This document shows, piece by piece, positions 18,180 through 26,918 of a stretch of 64,000 nt of DNA. Source of the stretch: Filimonas effusa (lineage in GTDB: Bacteria > Bacteroidota > Bacteroidia > Chitinophagales > Chitinophagaceae); the NCBI RefSeq assembly GCF_004118675.1, contig NZ_SDHZ01000004.1:186001-250000 (forward strand), written 5' to 3'. A program made the position numbers and the translations under genes. Every line of letters begins with the position of its first letter. Position 1 is the first letter of the stretch. Under the pieces are notes generated by a model that worked only from the letters and a program-made list of their open reading frames with translations, was not told the DNA's origin and ran no database searches.

Positions 18180-18268
18180 TTGGTTTTTTAACCCCTATAT
18201 GCCGGAATATCTTTGTGTCAGAGAATAAGTTAAGGCGTTCGAAACAGAAGGTATACCGGAACGCTTTT
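18180..18268 (+). promoter_or_regulatory. Promoter and leader hairpin of the 18297 gene
   Basis: TTG at 18180-18182, then TATCTTTG at 18208-18215 (25-bp gap), matches the Bacteroidota -33/-7 pattern. The ~75-nt leader holds a stem GCGTTC (18235-18240) / GAACGC (18259-18264) followed by TTTT, which could act as an attenuator or stability element (inference). Confidence 0.45.
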
Positions 18269-18296
18269 AAGAACAAAACATTTAAAAAGGAATTTT

Positions 18297-18740
18297 ATGA
18301 ATATACACTCTGTAAAAGCTGCAATAGCAAAATTATCAGTAGCAGGTTTAGTAGTATTAGCGATATTAATAGCTACTCCTGCGATCAGTAAAGCTGAAAA
18401 CGGTACCAAAGACAAAAAATCCAAAGCTGTGCCTGTAGCTAAAAGCCAGGTATCAGTTAAGTATGCAGGAATGCAGGACAACAATGTTGTTTTCCGTGTT
18501 CAGTTCCATAATCCTACAGGTCAGAAGTTTAACCTGATAATCAGGAACCATAATGGTGACGAAATTTACAGGGGACGTTACAGCGATGTTCACTTCAGCA
18601 AAACTATTTACCTGGTAAATGACGACGAAGAAATGGCGCCTACCTTTACCATTAGCACGCTTGACCAGGATATTGACAATAGCTTTACGATAAATACCAA
18701 TGTTGAAGATGCCAAAGAAGCTGTTGTTACAAAGTTGTAA
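18297..18740 (+). CDS. Small secreted protein, unknown function
   Basis: 147 residues. An N-terminal hydrophobic stretch (LSVAGLVVLAILIATPAISKA) is a signal peptide; the mature protein is a single beta-rich domain with the segments VSVKYAGMQDNNVVFRVQFHN and FNLIIRNHNGDEIYRGRY, a pattern of short, charged, strand-rich periplasmic proteins in Chitinophagaceae. It has its own promoter with a structured leader and its own strong terminator, so it is an independent and probably well-expressed unit. Function unknown. Confidence 0.82.
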   Translation: MNIHSVKAAIAKLSVAGLVVLAILIATPAISKAENGTKDKKSKAVPVAKSQVSVKYAGMQDNNVVFRVQFHNPTGQKFNLIIRNHNGDEIYRGRYSDVHFSKTIYLVNDDEEMAPTFTISTLDQDIDNSFTINTNVEDAKEAVVTKL

Positions 18741-18765
18741 ATGATGATTTAGAGATATAAATTTG

Positions 18766-18803
18766 AAAGAGTCCGTCTCTCTGTGAGGCGGGCTCTTTTT
18801 TTT
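18766..18803. terminator. Strong terminator
   Basis: AAAGAGTCCGTCTC (18766-18779) pairs with GAGGCGGGCTCTTT (18785-18798), 14 bp including two G-U pairs with a 5-nt loop, followed by more T. It serves the 18297 gene and, from the other side, the DUF1801 gene whose end it touches. Confidence 0.85.
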
Positions 18804-19191
18804 ATTTAAGACGTTCAAGTAAACCTTTACGCCTGACAAGGTTTTTATAATCCCATTGAATATCTCTTGCTTTATTGAGCCAGCGTTTAAGATCGGCTTT
18901 GTTCAATTGGTTTACATCTGTATATACTATTTCTGCCGCTTTAAACTTGCCTTCGTTCTTTAATGCTGCTTCCTCAAATGACTGGCCGCTCCAGAACATC
19001 AGGTTCATGCCGGCTTTTCGCTCGCTATATCCTGTAACAGGATTTCCTTCAATGAACCATACCGGATGGCCATGCCAGACTTTGCTTTCGGCCTCTGGCA
19101 AATGCCTGCATATTTCGTCATATAATGTGGTTGCTATGGCTTGGTATTCAATAGAAAGTGAATTGTGATAGGTTTGTATTGTATTATCCAT
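18802..19191 (-). CDS. DUF1801 family protein
   Basis: 129 residues. Contains the DUF1801 hallmarks: an ESKVWHGHPVWF segment and MNLMFWSGQSFEE, in a small alpha/beta fold related to YdhG and to proteins in iron-sulphur or stress contexts; the real function is unknown. It is cytoplasmic (no signal peptide). Its coding end lies against the terminator at 18766-18803. It lies 59 bp downstream of the thioredoxin-like gene on the same strand and may be co-transcribed with it. Confidence 0.85.
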   Translation of the reverse strand: MDNTIQTYHNSLSIEYQAIATTLYDEICRHLPEAESKVWHGHPVWFIEGNPVTGYSERKAGMNLMFWSGQSFEEAALKNEGKFKAAEIVYTDVNQLNKADLKRWLNKARDIQWDYKNLVRRKGLLERLK

Positions 19192-19250
19192 ATGGCCGGT
19201 ATTAGGTGCTGTATTTAGCTTTTATGATATACCCATAGCTCTGCGATGGC

Positions 19251-19751
19251 TCAATGGCTTTTCGTATAACTAGCCGGATCTATGGCTTTGGGCGACCAGT
19301 GCTCAAAAAACTCCAGTACTTTCTTAACGCTATGGCCGTTCCCTTCTTCAAGGTAAGCGCTGTTTTGGGTATGAAGACGGTTACCGTTTCCGTCAAGTAT
19401 TACAAATACGGGGAAGCCAAAACGTTGCGGATAGCCAAGTTTGGCCAGTAAAGCCTCATTTTTATTTTCCTTGCTATAATTCACATGCACTACTATGTAG
19501 TTGTCGTTCATCGCCTTTTTTAAGGTATCGTTTTCATTTACAAGTTTATGAAAACGAAGGCACCAGATACACCAGTTACCTCCAAGCTGAAGTAGCACAT
19601 GTTTGTTTTCTGCTTTTGCCTTTTTAACTGCTGCTGCAACATCTGCTGCTGCATCTGCATTAACGTTGTAAACAGTTGGTTTCTCCTGCGCCGAAATGTT
19701 GGCTGAGATTAGTAGTATTGCTGCTATTGCGAATAAAATTCTCTTTCTCAT
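19251..19751 (-). CDS. Periplasmic thioredoxin-like protein
   Basis: 166 residues. Signal peptide (ILFAIAAILLISANISAQ) then a thioredoxin fold with active-site WCIWC near residues 62-66 and the cis-Pro region FGFPVFVILDGNGN. The layout resembles the thioredoxin-like domain used for periplasmic disulphide reduction. A conserved C-terminal helix (VKKVLEFFEHW) ends the domain. Role: probably thiol reduction or protein folding in the envelope. Confidence 0.88.
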   Translation of the reverse strand: MRKRILFAIAAILLISANISAQEKPTVYNVNADAAADVAAAVKKAKAENKHVLLQLGGNWCIWCLRFHKLVNENDTLKKAMNDNYIVVHVNYSKENKNEALLAKLGYPQRFGFPVFVILDGNGNRLHTQNSAYLEEGNGHSVKKVLEFFEHWSPKAIDPASYTKSH

Positions 19752-19920
19752 AGTTGTAATAATGATACTAAGTTAGGGAAAATCATAACGCCTGTTGGCA
19801 GGCGGGGCTGAGCTGGTTGGGGAATATAAGGGGCCGGCTGTAGAAGGCAGGTGCTAAAAACATTGGTTAACTGTAAAAGGAAGATGTAATATTTTTGCTG
19901 CTTAAACAAAAAAGTCGCAG

Positions 19921-21609
19921 TTGGGAGCCAGTAGCCAAAGCAGGATTTCTTATTTCAAGGATAGTTCCATAAAAGGAATTGAATTGCCCGCACGATTTAC
20001 CTTTCCGTTTTACTACCAGCCCCATCCCTTAACGGAGATCGCTGCTGCCGAATTGCAGCAATACCTCGAATCCCAAACCGGTCTTGATCATAATTTTGGA
20101 CTGAGTACCGATAAGGATGGAATGATTATCGGGAAAATGTTTGGTGTTCTGGTAGTGCAGGATGCTGAAGGGAAACCAGGCTATCTTTCAGGTTTCTCCG
20201 GTAAACTGGCGGGCTCAAACGACCATCCGGAGTTCGTTCCGCCTGTTTTTGATATGCTCATCGAAAACAGCTTTTTTCTGAAGGAGCAGGAAATTATTCA
20301 ATCTATTAACATCCGTATCGGGCAGATGGAATCGGACGAGAGCTATTGTCAATTGCAGCAGAGTTACAGAACACTGTCTGCCGAATCCATAGAAGAGGTA
20401 GATGCTTTTAAACTGCAATTGAGAAGCAATAAAAACAAAAGAAAGCAATTCCGTGAAAAGCAAAAAAGCAGCCTGTCCCGCGAGGAATATACGATAGTGG
20501 AGGCCGGCCTCATCAAGCAAAGCTTACACGATAAACACCAGCTTAAGCTGCTTGCAAACAAGTGGGAGAGGATCCTTGCTGACATACAAACAAGGTTGGA
20601 GCAGTACGAAACAGCTATCGAAACACTGAAAAGCGAACGAAAGGACAGGTCGGCTGCTTTACAGCAACAGCTTTTCAGTCAATATCTGTTTTTAAACAAA
20701 GACGGTAAAACCAAAAGCATACAAGAGATCTTCAGCGCTACAGCTTTAGGAAAGCCACCTGCCGGAGCCGGTGAATGTGCTACTCCAAAATTGCTTCAGT
20801 TTGCATTTATGAATGGCTATAAGCCACTTGCTATGGCCGAATTCTGGTGGGGCGCTTCTCCAAAATCTGAGATCAGGAAACACAAACATTTCTATCCCGC
20901 CTGTACAGGTAAATGCAAACCTATTCTGGCGCATATGCTGGAAGGGATGGCTGTTGAAGAGAGCCCTTTTTTACGCAGCTCAGATGAGAGTGGGAAACTT
21001 GAAATAGTGTATGAAGATGAAAGTTTTATAGTAGTTAATAAGCCACCCGGGTTACGTTCTGTTCCCGGGGTAGATATCCACGATTCGGTTTACACACGGC
21101 TAAAGCATCTTCTTGCAAACAAGGAACCGCTTATCATTCATCGCCTCGATATGGATACCTCGGGTTTGCTGGTGGTGGCCAAAACCCGCGAAGCGCATAA
21201 GCATATTCAAAAACAGTTTCTGCAACGTACAATAAAAAAGCGCTACAGGGCATTGCTTTCTAAGGCAATTGACCAGGCAGAAGGCGAGATAAACCTCCCG
21301 CTGGCACCCGATTTACTTAACCGGCCAAGACAACTCGTTTGCTTCGATGCTGGTAAAAAAAGTATCACTAGATGGAAAGTTGTTGAAAAAACGGAAACTG
21401 CAACCAAAGTAGATTTTTGGCCACTTACAGGAAGAACACATCAGCTTCGTATGCATGCCGCTCACGAGCTTGGATTAAACGCACCAATCGTTGGAGATGA
21501 CCTTTATGGCACTGCATCTGAAAGAATGTGCCTCCATGCAGCGCAAATTGAATTTACGCATCCTGAAACCAAAGAAAGAGTTTGCTTTGAAGTAGAAGAA
21601 AGGTTTTAG
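19921..21609 (+). CDS. RluA-family pseudouridine synthase, long form
   Basis: 562 residues, about twice the size of a plain RluA. The TTG at 19921 is the only plausible start, because a TAA sits at 19903-19905 and no ATG precedes the conserved LPARFTFPFYYQPHPLTEIAA region. Residues ~1-120 are a family-specific N-domain; ~120-250 is a long coiled-coil-like stretch; the pseudouridine synthase domain starts near IVYEDESFIVVNKPPGL and has the catalytic Asp in HRLDMDTSGLLVVAK (about residue 410) and TGRTHQLRMHAA. Converts uridine to pseudouridine in structured RNA, target not known. Confidence 0.9.
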   Translation: MGASSQSRISYFKDSSIKGIELPARFTFPFYYQPHPLTEIAAAELQQYLESQTGLDHNFGLSTDKDGMIIGKMFGVLVVQDAEGKPGYLSGFSGKLAGSNDHPEFVPPVFDMLIENSFFLKEQEIIQSINIRIGQMESDESYCQLQQSYRTLSAESIEEVDAFKLQLRSNKNKRKQFREKQKSSLSREEYTIVEAGLIKQSLHDKHQLKLLANKWERILADIQTRLEQYETAIETLKSERKDRSAALQQQLFSQYLFLNKDGKTKSIQEIFSATALGKPPAGAGECATPKLLQFAFMNGYKPLAMAEFWWGASPKSEIRKHKHFYPACTGKCKPILAHMLEGMAVEESPFLRSSDESGKLEIVYEDESFIVVNKPPGLRSVPGVDIHDSVYTRLKHLLANKEPLIIHRLDMDTSGLLVVAKTREAHKHIQKQFLQRTIKKRYRALLSKAIDQAEGEINLPLAPDLLNRPRQLVCFDAGKKSITRWKVVEKTETATKVDFWPLTGRTHQLRMHAAHELGLNAPIVGDDLYGTASERMCLHAAQIEFTHPETKERVCFEVEERF

Positions 21610-21637
21610 CTTACCTTGCGCCTCCAAAATCCATTCT

Positions 21638-21841
21638 ATGACAAAACTTGAAGCCCATTTCGAGAACAGGATCTATTTCTTTATAGTGAAAAACAAGAGC
21701 TCCGATGAAGTTTCTATCGATATGTATGGTACACCTTACACCTTCATCAAAAAAGCGGGTAAATGGGAAAATAGAACCGGTAATAAAATGAACATGGTAT
21801 CCGGGCTTATTGATGCTGTAATTGCTACCACGCAGCCATAA
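21638..21841 (+). CDS. Small hypothetical protein
   Basis: 67 residues, 28 bp after the pseudouridine synthase and in the same direction, so possibly co-transcribed. The frame has coherent protein composition (ENRIYFFIVKNKSSDEVSIDMYGTPY, then ENRTGNKMNMVSGLIDAVIA) and a plausible ATG. No signal peptide and no recognised family. Confidence 0.55.
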   Translation: MTKLEAHFENRIYFFIVKNKSSDEVSIDMYGTPYTFIKKAGKWENRTGNKMNMVSGLIDAVIATTQP

Positions 21842-21901
21842 TGAAAGCTGTAGCGCTTTGTTGGCAAGGTTTTCATAGAGATGGCTGATAAGGTGCCTGA
21901 C

Positions 21902-22630
21902 CTAAAAATACTGCTCGAACGTCAATCCATAGTTCATGAACAAAGTCTCACGTTTGGTACGGTTCAACTTATTGAAATTAAGAGAGCTGGTCAGGCTCAG
22001 CCATTTCTTTAGCCTTATCCCCAGTGTGCTAACTGATTTAATGATATAGTCGCTTCCCGAAGAAAGTGAATTCTGTAAAAAATGAGTTCCGTCCAGCGTA
22101 ATAATATCTTTGATAACGAAATGATACCGCAGCCGGAACGAATTGCGCATCGTTTGGTAAACATCTCTCAACGTATCTTCAAGGTAAAGATCACTCGTTT
22201 CATAAATAATTCCATTACTAACATTCAGTTGCGTATTAGGCTTGTCTAATACGCTATAGGCTCCGCCAAGTCCCACCTGCAGCCGTTTGTTGATCTTTAA
22301 CGATAAACTATTCTCATAGCCCGCCAGCCCCCAGTAATAAAAGTGAGGAAAGGTTTTGTACAGGTTAAAATCAAGGTAGCTCGAAACATCATTATTGGTA
22401 GCAACTTTATTCTGTTGCCCATAGATCCAGGAAGTTGTAGAGTTTAATTCCACACTTTTTTTTCGCGTATTAAATCCCAACCCATTGTTGAGCAGGTAGG
22501 CATCACCGTCTTTTGTCCGGTTCAGCGAACCTCCTGTAGTATATTTAATATGATATTGAATGCTGTCGCTATATTGCGAAAAACACATGAGATAGCTGCA
22601 AATGCAAATGATGAATAGATACAGGCGCAT
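21902..22630 (-). CDS. Predicted outer-membrane beta-barrel, DUF481-like
   Basis: 242 residues. The signal peptide (LYLFIICICSYLMCFS) is followed by regular alternating strands (TTGGSLNRTKDGDAYLLNNGLGF, LQVGLGGAYSVLD, ITLDGTHFLQNSL) and ends in FEQYF, an aromatic C-terminus as in outer-membrane proteins. The pattern resembles DUF481 and similar small barrels. Lies 110 bp beyond the end of the GH29 gene on the same strand; no functional link is evident. Confidence 0.7.
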   Translation of the reverse strand: MRLYLFIICICSYLMCFSQYSDSIQYHIKYTTGGSLNRTKDGDAYLLNNGLGFNTRKKSVELNSTTSWIYGQQNKVATNNDVSSYLDFNLYKTFPHFYYWGLAGYENSLSLKINKRLQVGLGGAYSVLDKPNTQLNVSNGIIYETSDLYLEDTLRDVYQTMRNSFRLRYHFVIKDIITLDGTHFLQNSLSSGSDYIIKSVSTLGIRLKKWLSLTSSLNFNKLNRTKRETLFMNYGLTFEQYF

Positions 22631-22740
22631 AAGCAGTAGCCAAACAATTAATATGCCTGATTGCTGCCACTATGTTTTCCTGCTGTTCACCGGGTATGTC
22701 TTAGTAATGCTGGTTGTAAAGTTGAACCTGCCTGGTTTAA

Positions 22741-24534
22741 TTATCTTACAGAGAAGCATAACGACGCGATAAATCTTGTAGTATCAGGTACTGTAATATA
22801 TAATCCATCTTCCTGTTGCGACCACATGACTTTTCCGCTATACCCCAACAATTCAACCGACTTGATCGCTAATGTTCCGGCTTTCTTACCCAACGATCTT
22901 ACGGTTATTTGTGAGCCAGCCTGGGGAATCATCATCGTAAAAATATTCAACCTGCCATCCTTGCCAACTGTAAACCGGAGATCTTCCTGTTCGTATTTAA
23001 AGCCGGCTTGTTTTTCCCCCAGGTTGCCACCCGGCATTACACGCAGTTTGCCGTCTTTGCCTTCACCTGCCGTTATCCATGCTTTGCTGCCATAAACCGC
23101 ATTGCCATTGATCTTCATCCAATCACCTATTTCATGTAACATCTTCAGGCAATCCGGGTGTAACGATCCGTCTGGCATAATAGGAATGCTTACTGCGTAT
23201 GCACCATCTCTGGAAATATATTCAACCAGGAAGCGGATAACTGAAGCGGCGTCATAAACATAACCAGGCGAGTAATACCAGTCACCAACCGCGTTTTCTC
23301 CCAGCCAGGGCTGATCCGTTTTTATCTGGCCTGGAAACCTGCCTTCAAGGGTTGTTACAATGCCCTTCTGACCGGCAGGGAAAAACTTGGTAATGCTGAA
23401 TACATCCGGTTTCCCATGTCGGGCCAGGGCTTGGTTGAAATACGAAGCCACTACGCGCTGGTGGGCGTCACATCTGTAACCCGCACCTGATTTTGCGCCG
23501 AAAAAAGGCTGTTTGGTATTGCCGTCGGTATAAATAAAATCCGGGTCGTATTTGTTCACGGCATCCAGTATACGCAGTGCCCATCTGTCGGCATACCATC
23601 TTGCATAATCCAGGTGCCTGGTGAAAATTCCCTGCGGAATGGTAAACCGGAAATCATCCATGCCCTTATACTCCCTGAGGTTGATACCATATAAAAGCCT
23701 TGGATCATAACCTTCCCACCATTTGCCCACGCCATCTTTCAGTGTCAGGCGGCCATCGTACATCTTTCCTGCATAAGGCCCTGTGCTGTCACTTCTGAAC
23801 GCAGTCTGCCACCACCACCAGGTGTACTCATGGTGAAAGGCTATACCATAATGCATACCTGCTTCTTTTACTGCCTTAGCCCAGGCGCCAAGCAAATCTT
23901 TACGAGGACCCATATTTATTGAATTCCAAGGTTGATAACGCGAATCCCATAGATCGTAATTGTCATGATGCACAGCCTGAATTAAAAGAAACCGCGCACC
24001 TATGCTATGGTATAATTTCACATAAGCTTTGGGATCCAGCTGGCGCGGATTCCAGTCTCTCAACAACTCCTTATAACCCGAATCTGTAGGGTGGCCGTAT
24101 TGTTTAAGATGATTTTCATAAGCCAGGCTGCCTTCTATATACATTTTACGTGCATACCAGTCGCCACTTGCACCCGATGCCTGCGGACCAAAATGAACCC
24201 ATATGCCAAACTTGGCTTCCCGCAGCCAGTTAGCGGCGCTATCGGAATAATGCTCTTGTATCGACTGCCACGTAGGCTCAAAAGGCCCGGCATACATAGG
24301 GAAATTTGTTTTTACTTCTTGTTCACCTGTGGTATCGCCTAAGTTAACAGAGGCAACAGGTAAAGTGGCGGGTATGTCGGGCATCGTAGCCGGTGGGGGT
24401 AGCAGGAGATTCTTTTCCCCGTTTAATGAATTGGTTCGTTTGGCGGTACGACAACCTGATAGAAATATACCAGCTGCAATAACAAAAAGGTTTATCCAGG
24501 ATAAAGTAGAACGCTTCAGGCAATGATTATACAT
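22741..24534 (-). CDS. Alpha-L-fucosidase-like GH29 lipoprotein
   Basis: 597 residues from the ATG at 24534 (the frame is open to 24768 but only this start leads directly into a lipoprotein signal peptide ending in FLSGC). Removes terminal alpha-L-fucose by a retaining mechanism; the family has an N-terminal catalytic TIM barrel with an Asp nucleophile, here probably in DFIYTDGNTKQPFFG, and recognisable segments KFGIWVHFGP, LIQAVHHDNYDLW and GIAFHHEYTWWWWQ. A C-terminal beta domain (from about YGSKAWITAGEG) is also typical. Lipid anchoring places it in the envelope, so it could act on mucin-, plant- or algae-derived fucosides. It is divergent from the Crp/Fnr gene. Confidence 0.85.
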   Translation of the reverse strand: MYNHCLKRSTLSWINLFVIAAGIFLSGCRTAKRTNSLNGEKNLLLPPPATMPDIPATLPVASVNLGDTTGEQEVKTNFPMYAGPFEPTWQSIQEHYSDSAANWLREAKFGIWVHFGPQASGASGDWYARKMYIEGSLAYENHLKQYGHPTDSGYKELLRDWNPRQLDPKAYVKLYHSIGARFLLIQAVHHDNYDLWDSRYQPWNSINMGPRKDLLGAWAKAVKEAGMHYGIAFHHEYTWWWWQTAFRSDSTGPYAGKMYDGRLTLKDGVGKWWEGYDPRLLYGINLREYKGMDDFRFTIPQGIFTRHLDYARWYADRWALRILDAVNKYDPDFIYTDGNTKQPFFGAKSGAGYRCDAHQRVVASYFNQALARHGKPDVFSITKFFPAGQKGIVTTLEGRFPGQIKTDQPWLGENAVGDWYYSPGYVYDAASVIRFLVEYISRDGAYAVSIPIMPDGSLHPDCLKMLHEIGDWMKINGNAVYGSKAWITAGEGKDGKLRVMPGGNLGEKQAGFKYEQEDLRFTVGKDGRLNIFTMMIPQAGSQITVRSLGKKAGTLAIKSVELLGYSGKVMWSQQEDGLYITVPDTTRFIASLCFSVR

Positions 24535-24755
24535 GAGGCAGGCGGAATTCGTTAGAAATATGATGACCCAAATTACGTTTAACGCTTTAAATAAAAGCGA
24601 AAACAACTGTGAATTCTTGGCGGGAACGAAACGGTGATACATCGAAATGATGACATGGCAATTCAATTTCTGCCTTACGCTTAATATGAATCTATGCTTG
24701 CGTGTGGTGCTCCATTGGTATAAATACCCATCTTTGCAGATTAATACGTCCGAAG

Positions 24756-25352
24756 ATGGATAAAGCAATAGTGTTGGAGCGTTTTTTCAAGGCCATACAG
24801 TCTTATTACCCCATAGAAAGCAACACGATAAAGGCTCTCGAAAAAATATTGAGAATAAGGGCTGTTCCGGCCGGTACACGGTACCTGGCTGCCGGCGAGA
24901 TTCCGGTCTTTGTTGCTTTTATCTGTAAAGGCATTTTCTCTTATTATCATCAGTTTGAAAACGGTGATACTATCATTAAAAAGTTCTTTTCAGAAAACAG
25001 CTTCATTGCATCTACCTCGGCCCTGATATTGCAAATTCCTGGTAAGTACACGATAGAAGCGCTGGAAGATAGTTGGCTGGCGGAATTTAGTTTCAATGAA
25101 TTTAAACACCTGATGCAAAAACATCCTGACCTCGCTTTTTTCTGGATCAGTTATCTGGAGAAAAACTGGGTAGTTGCAAAAGAAGATAATGAAGTCAACC
25201 ATAAGTATCTGCCCGCACAAATACGATATCAGGCTTTTGTAAAAAATGAACCGCATATCGCTGCCCGTTTGCAACAGCAGCAAATAGCTTCTTACCTCGG
25301 TATTACACCTACTCAGTTAAGCCGGATTAAAAAAGCGCTGACAAAAAAATGA
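24756..25352 (+). CDS. Crp/Fnr-family transcriptional regulator
   Basis: 198 residues from the ATG at 24756 (the ORF is open to 24702). The N-terminal cyclic-nucleotide-binding-like domain (PAGTRYLAAGEIPVFVAFICKG, then DTIIKKFFSENSFIA) is followed by a helix-turn-helix with recognition segment QQIASYLGITPTQLSRIKK. The domain lacks the usual cNMP-binding Arg pattern that would prove a nucleotide ligand. CATCTTTG at 24729-24736, one mismatch from the -7 consensus, precedes the start. It is divergent to GH29 and 72 bp before the EamA gene, so it may regulate either. Confidence 0.87.
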   Translation: MDKAIVLERFFKAIQSYYPIESNTIKALEKILRIRAVPAGTRYLAAGEIPVFVAFICKGIFSYYHQFENGDTIIKKFFSENSFIASTSALILQIPGKYTIEALEDSWLAEFSFNEFKHLMQKHPDLAFFWISYLEKNWVVAKEDNEVNHKYLPAQIRYQAFVKNEPHIAARLQQQQIASYLGITPTQLSRIKKALTKK

Positions 25353-25424
25353 AATCTGCTGCTCAACATATGTAAAGCCGGCTATGATATTTTAAATAGA
25401 CCTTTGACCGGCTAAAAGGATGGA

Positions 25425-26309
25425 ATGAAAAAGCTGAAAGGGATCATTTTCGTTATTGCGGGAGCTGCCAGCTATGGCATCCTGGCCACTTTTGTAAAGC
25501 TGGCAGGTTCGCAGGGCTATAGCACCGCATCTGTTACGTTTGCACAGTTTATAACTGGCTTTATTGTACTGGCTGTTGCCGATCTGTTGTTCAGGAAAAA
25601 AGCTGTTTCACCACCGGAAGCTTCTGCGGCTGGCAAAAAGGATTTCCGGAAATTAGTGCTGGGCGGTACCTGCCTCGGCCTTACCAGTACATTCTACTAT
25701 TTATCGGTACAATACCTGCCGGTATCTGTTTGTATTATATTACTCATGCAAACCGTTTGGATGGGCATACTCGTCGATTGTGTCAGGAACAAAAAGCTGC
25801 CGCAACTTAGCCAGATCCTGGTGATCCTGGTAGTTTTAGCAGGTACTGTACTCGCTACGGGCCTTATTACAGCAGGCGCACAGTGGAGCTTCCGCGGAAT
25901 GATATATGGTTTCATGGCGGCAATGACTTACACCGGATCAATGTATGCAGCCAACCATGTAGCGCTGCGTCGCCCGTTGTTCTACCGTTCTAAATTATTG
26001 GTGTTGGGAGGACTGCTTGCCATTATTATCTTCTGGAACCTGCATATTATCAGCGATTTTCGTCCCGAAGTGTTGCTCAAATGGGGGATCTTCCTGGGGG
26101 TCTTTGGCACAATCTTGCCTCCGGTATTATTTAGCAAAGGGTTTCCTGCCATAGGCCTGAGCCTGGGGAGTGTATTGGCGGCCATAGAAATTCCGGTTTC
26201 TATAGTTACAGCCCATATTGTATTACACGAAAACGTGACCCTGTTGCAACTCCTCGGCTGTGCGTTGATAATTCTGGGCATTGCACTTCAAAATAAAGCC
26301 CATACCTGA
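25425..26309 (+). CDS. EamA-family (DMT) transporter
   Basis: 294 residues with about ten hydrophobic segments arranged as two EamA repeats (first half GIIFVIAGAASYGILATFVKLAG; second half from WSFRGMIYGFMAAMTYTGSMYAA). Members of the drug/metabolite transporter superfamily move small metabolites. GACCTTTG at 25399-25406 is one base from the -7 consensus. It lies directly downstream of the Crp/Fnr gene and may be its target. Confidence 0.88.
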   Translation: MKKLKGIIFVIAGAASYGILATFVKLAGSQGYSTASVTFAQFITGFIVLAVADLLFRKKAVSPPEASAAGKKDFRKLVLGGTCLGLTSTFYYLSVQYLPVSVCIILLMQTVWMGILVDCVRNKKLPQLSQILVILVVLAGTVLATGLITAGAQWSFRGMIYGFMAAMTYTGSMYAANHVALRRPLFYRSKLLVLGGLLAIIIFWNLHIISDFRPEVLLKWGIFLGVFGTILPPVLFSKGFPAIGLSLGSVLAAIEIPVSIVTAHIVLHENVTLLQLLGCALIILGIALQNKAHT

Positions 26310-26918
26310 TACCCGGAGCGTCCGAACAGGCTGCAACCTTCCGCGCCGGGTTTACAAAGCAAGTCCTTAAAAGAAATGATAAATTCAGCGATAGCGGAAG
26401 GGTATGTAATAAGATAGGCGTGATAGAACAGGGCATCATGAAATGTGTTTTTGATAAGCGATCGATTGGAGTATAAAGCATACCATGTGGCATTGCGGCC
26501 AGTTAGGAACGAACTATTAATGGTGAAGTATGGCTCCCCGTGGCTGTTATTTTTTAAATCAATTGATAGCAGCAGCAAAAACTTTAGCGTTGTATAAGCT
26601 ACCTGCTACCTGTCCTTCTGTTATCCTGTTATCTCTCCCGTGCTAATATGTCCCGCATGTTACCGATGCATCATTGATAAAGAAAATGTTAAGAGTAGCC
26701 AATGCAGGATCACTTCAACCCCCGTTTTTAGCTACCTTTGCCCCAAAGTCACTGGATATGAACAAAAAGGGTTGTCTTTCCCCTCCTTAAGGTTAATTTA
26801 TTTCTCTCATCTTTTACGGAAATCCGTCCTTTGAGGCCACGCATTAACGTGAACCTCCCTGTTATCAATTATTGAAGCATATTTAAAATTTGCCTTAGGA
26901 AGCAAGGGATAATTCTTT
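26310..26918. other. Gene-poor region with isolated promoter
   Basis: Between two EamA genes. A minus-strand frame of about 96 codons overlaps the tail of the first EamA gene but lacks recognisable features, and I do not call it a gene. A promoter-like box lies at 26733-26740. The rest holds only short frames. Confidence 0.4.
26733..26740 (+). promoter_or_regulatory. Promoter-like -7 box
   Basis: TACCTTTG, exact TAnnTTTG. The next ATG (26758) opens only ten codons, so the box is either the start of a leader for the EamA gene at 26919 or a relic of a lost gene. Confidence 0.35.

Larger units (their letters stand above)
17728..18296. other. Long intergenic region
   Basis: About 570 bp without a supported gene. 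It begins with a weak hairpin (17751-17784) and ends with the promoter and 5' leader of the 18297 gene. The middle part, about 17790-18170, shows only short frames and no tRNA-like cloverleaf or repeat. Confidence 0.4.

Noticed and set aside
17728-18296. tRNA or small RNA gene in the long intergenic region
   Set aside because: No cloverleaf and no T-loop motif at the right place; the only structure is a short leader hairpin near the end.
26288-26578. 96-codon minus-strand frame after the first EamA gene
   Set aside because: Overlaps the EamA coding end and a second overlapping frame; no signal peptide, motif or promoter-like box.
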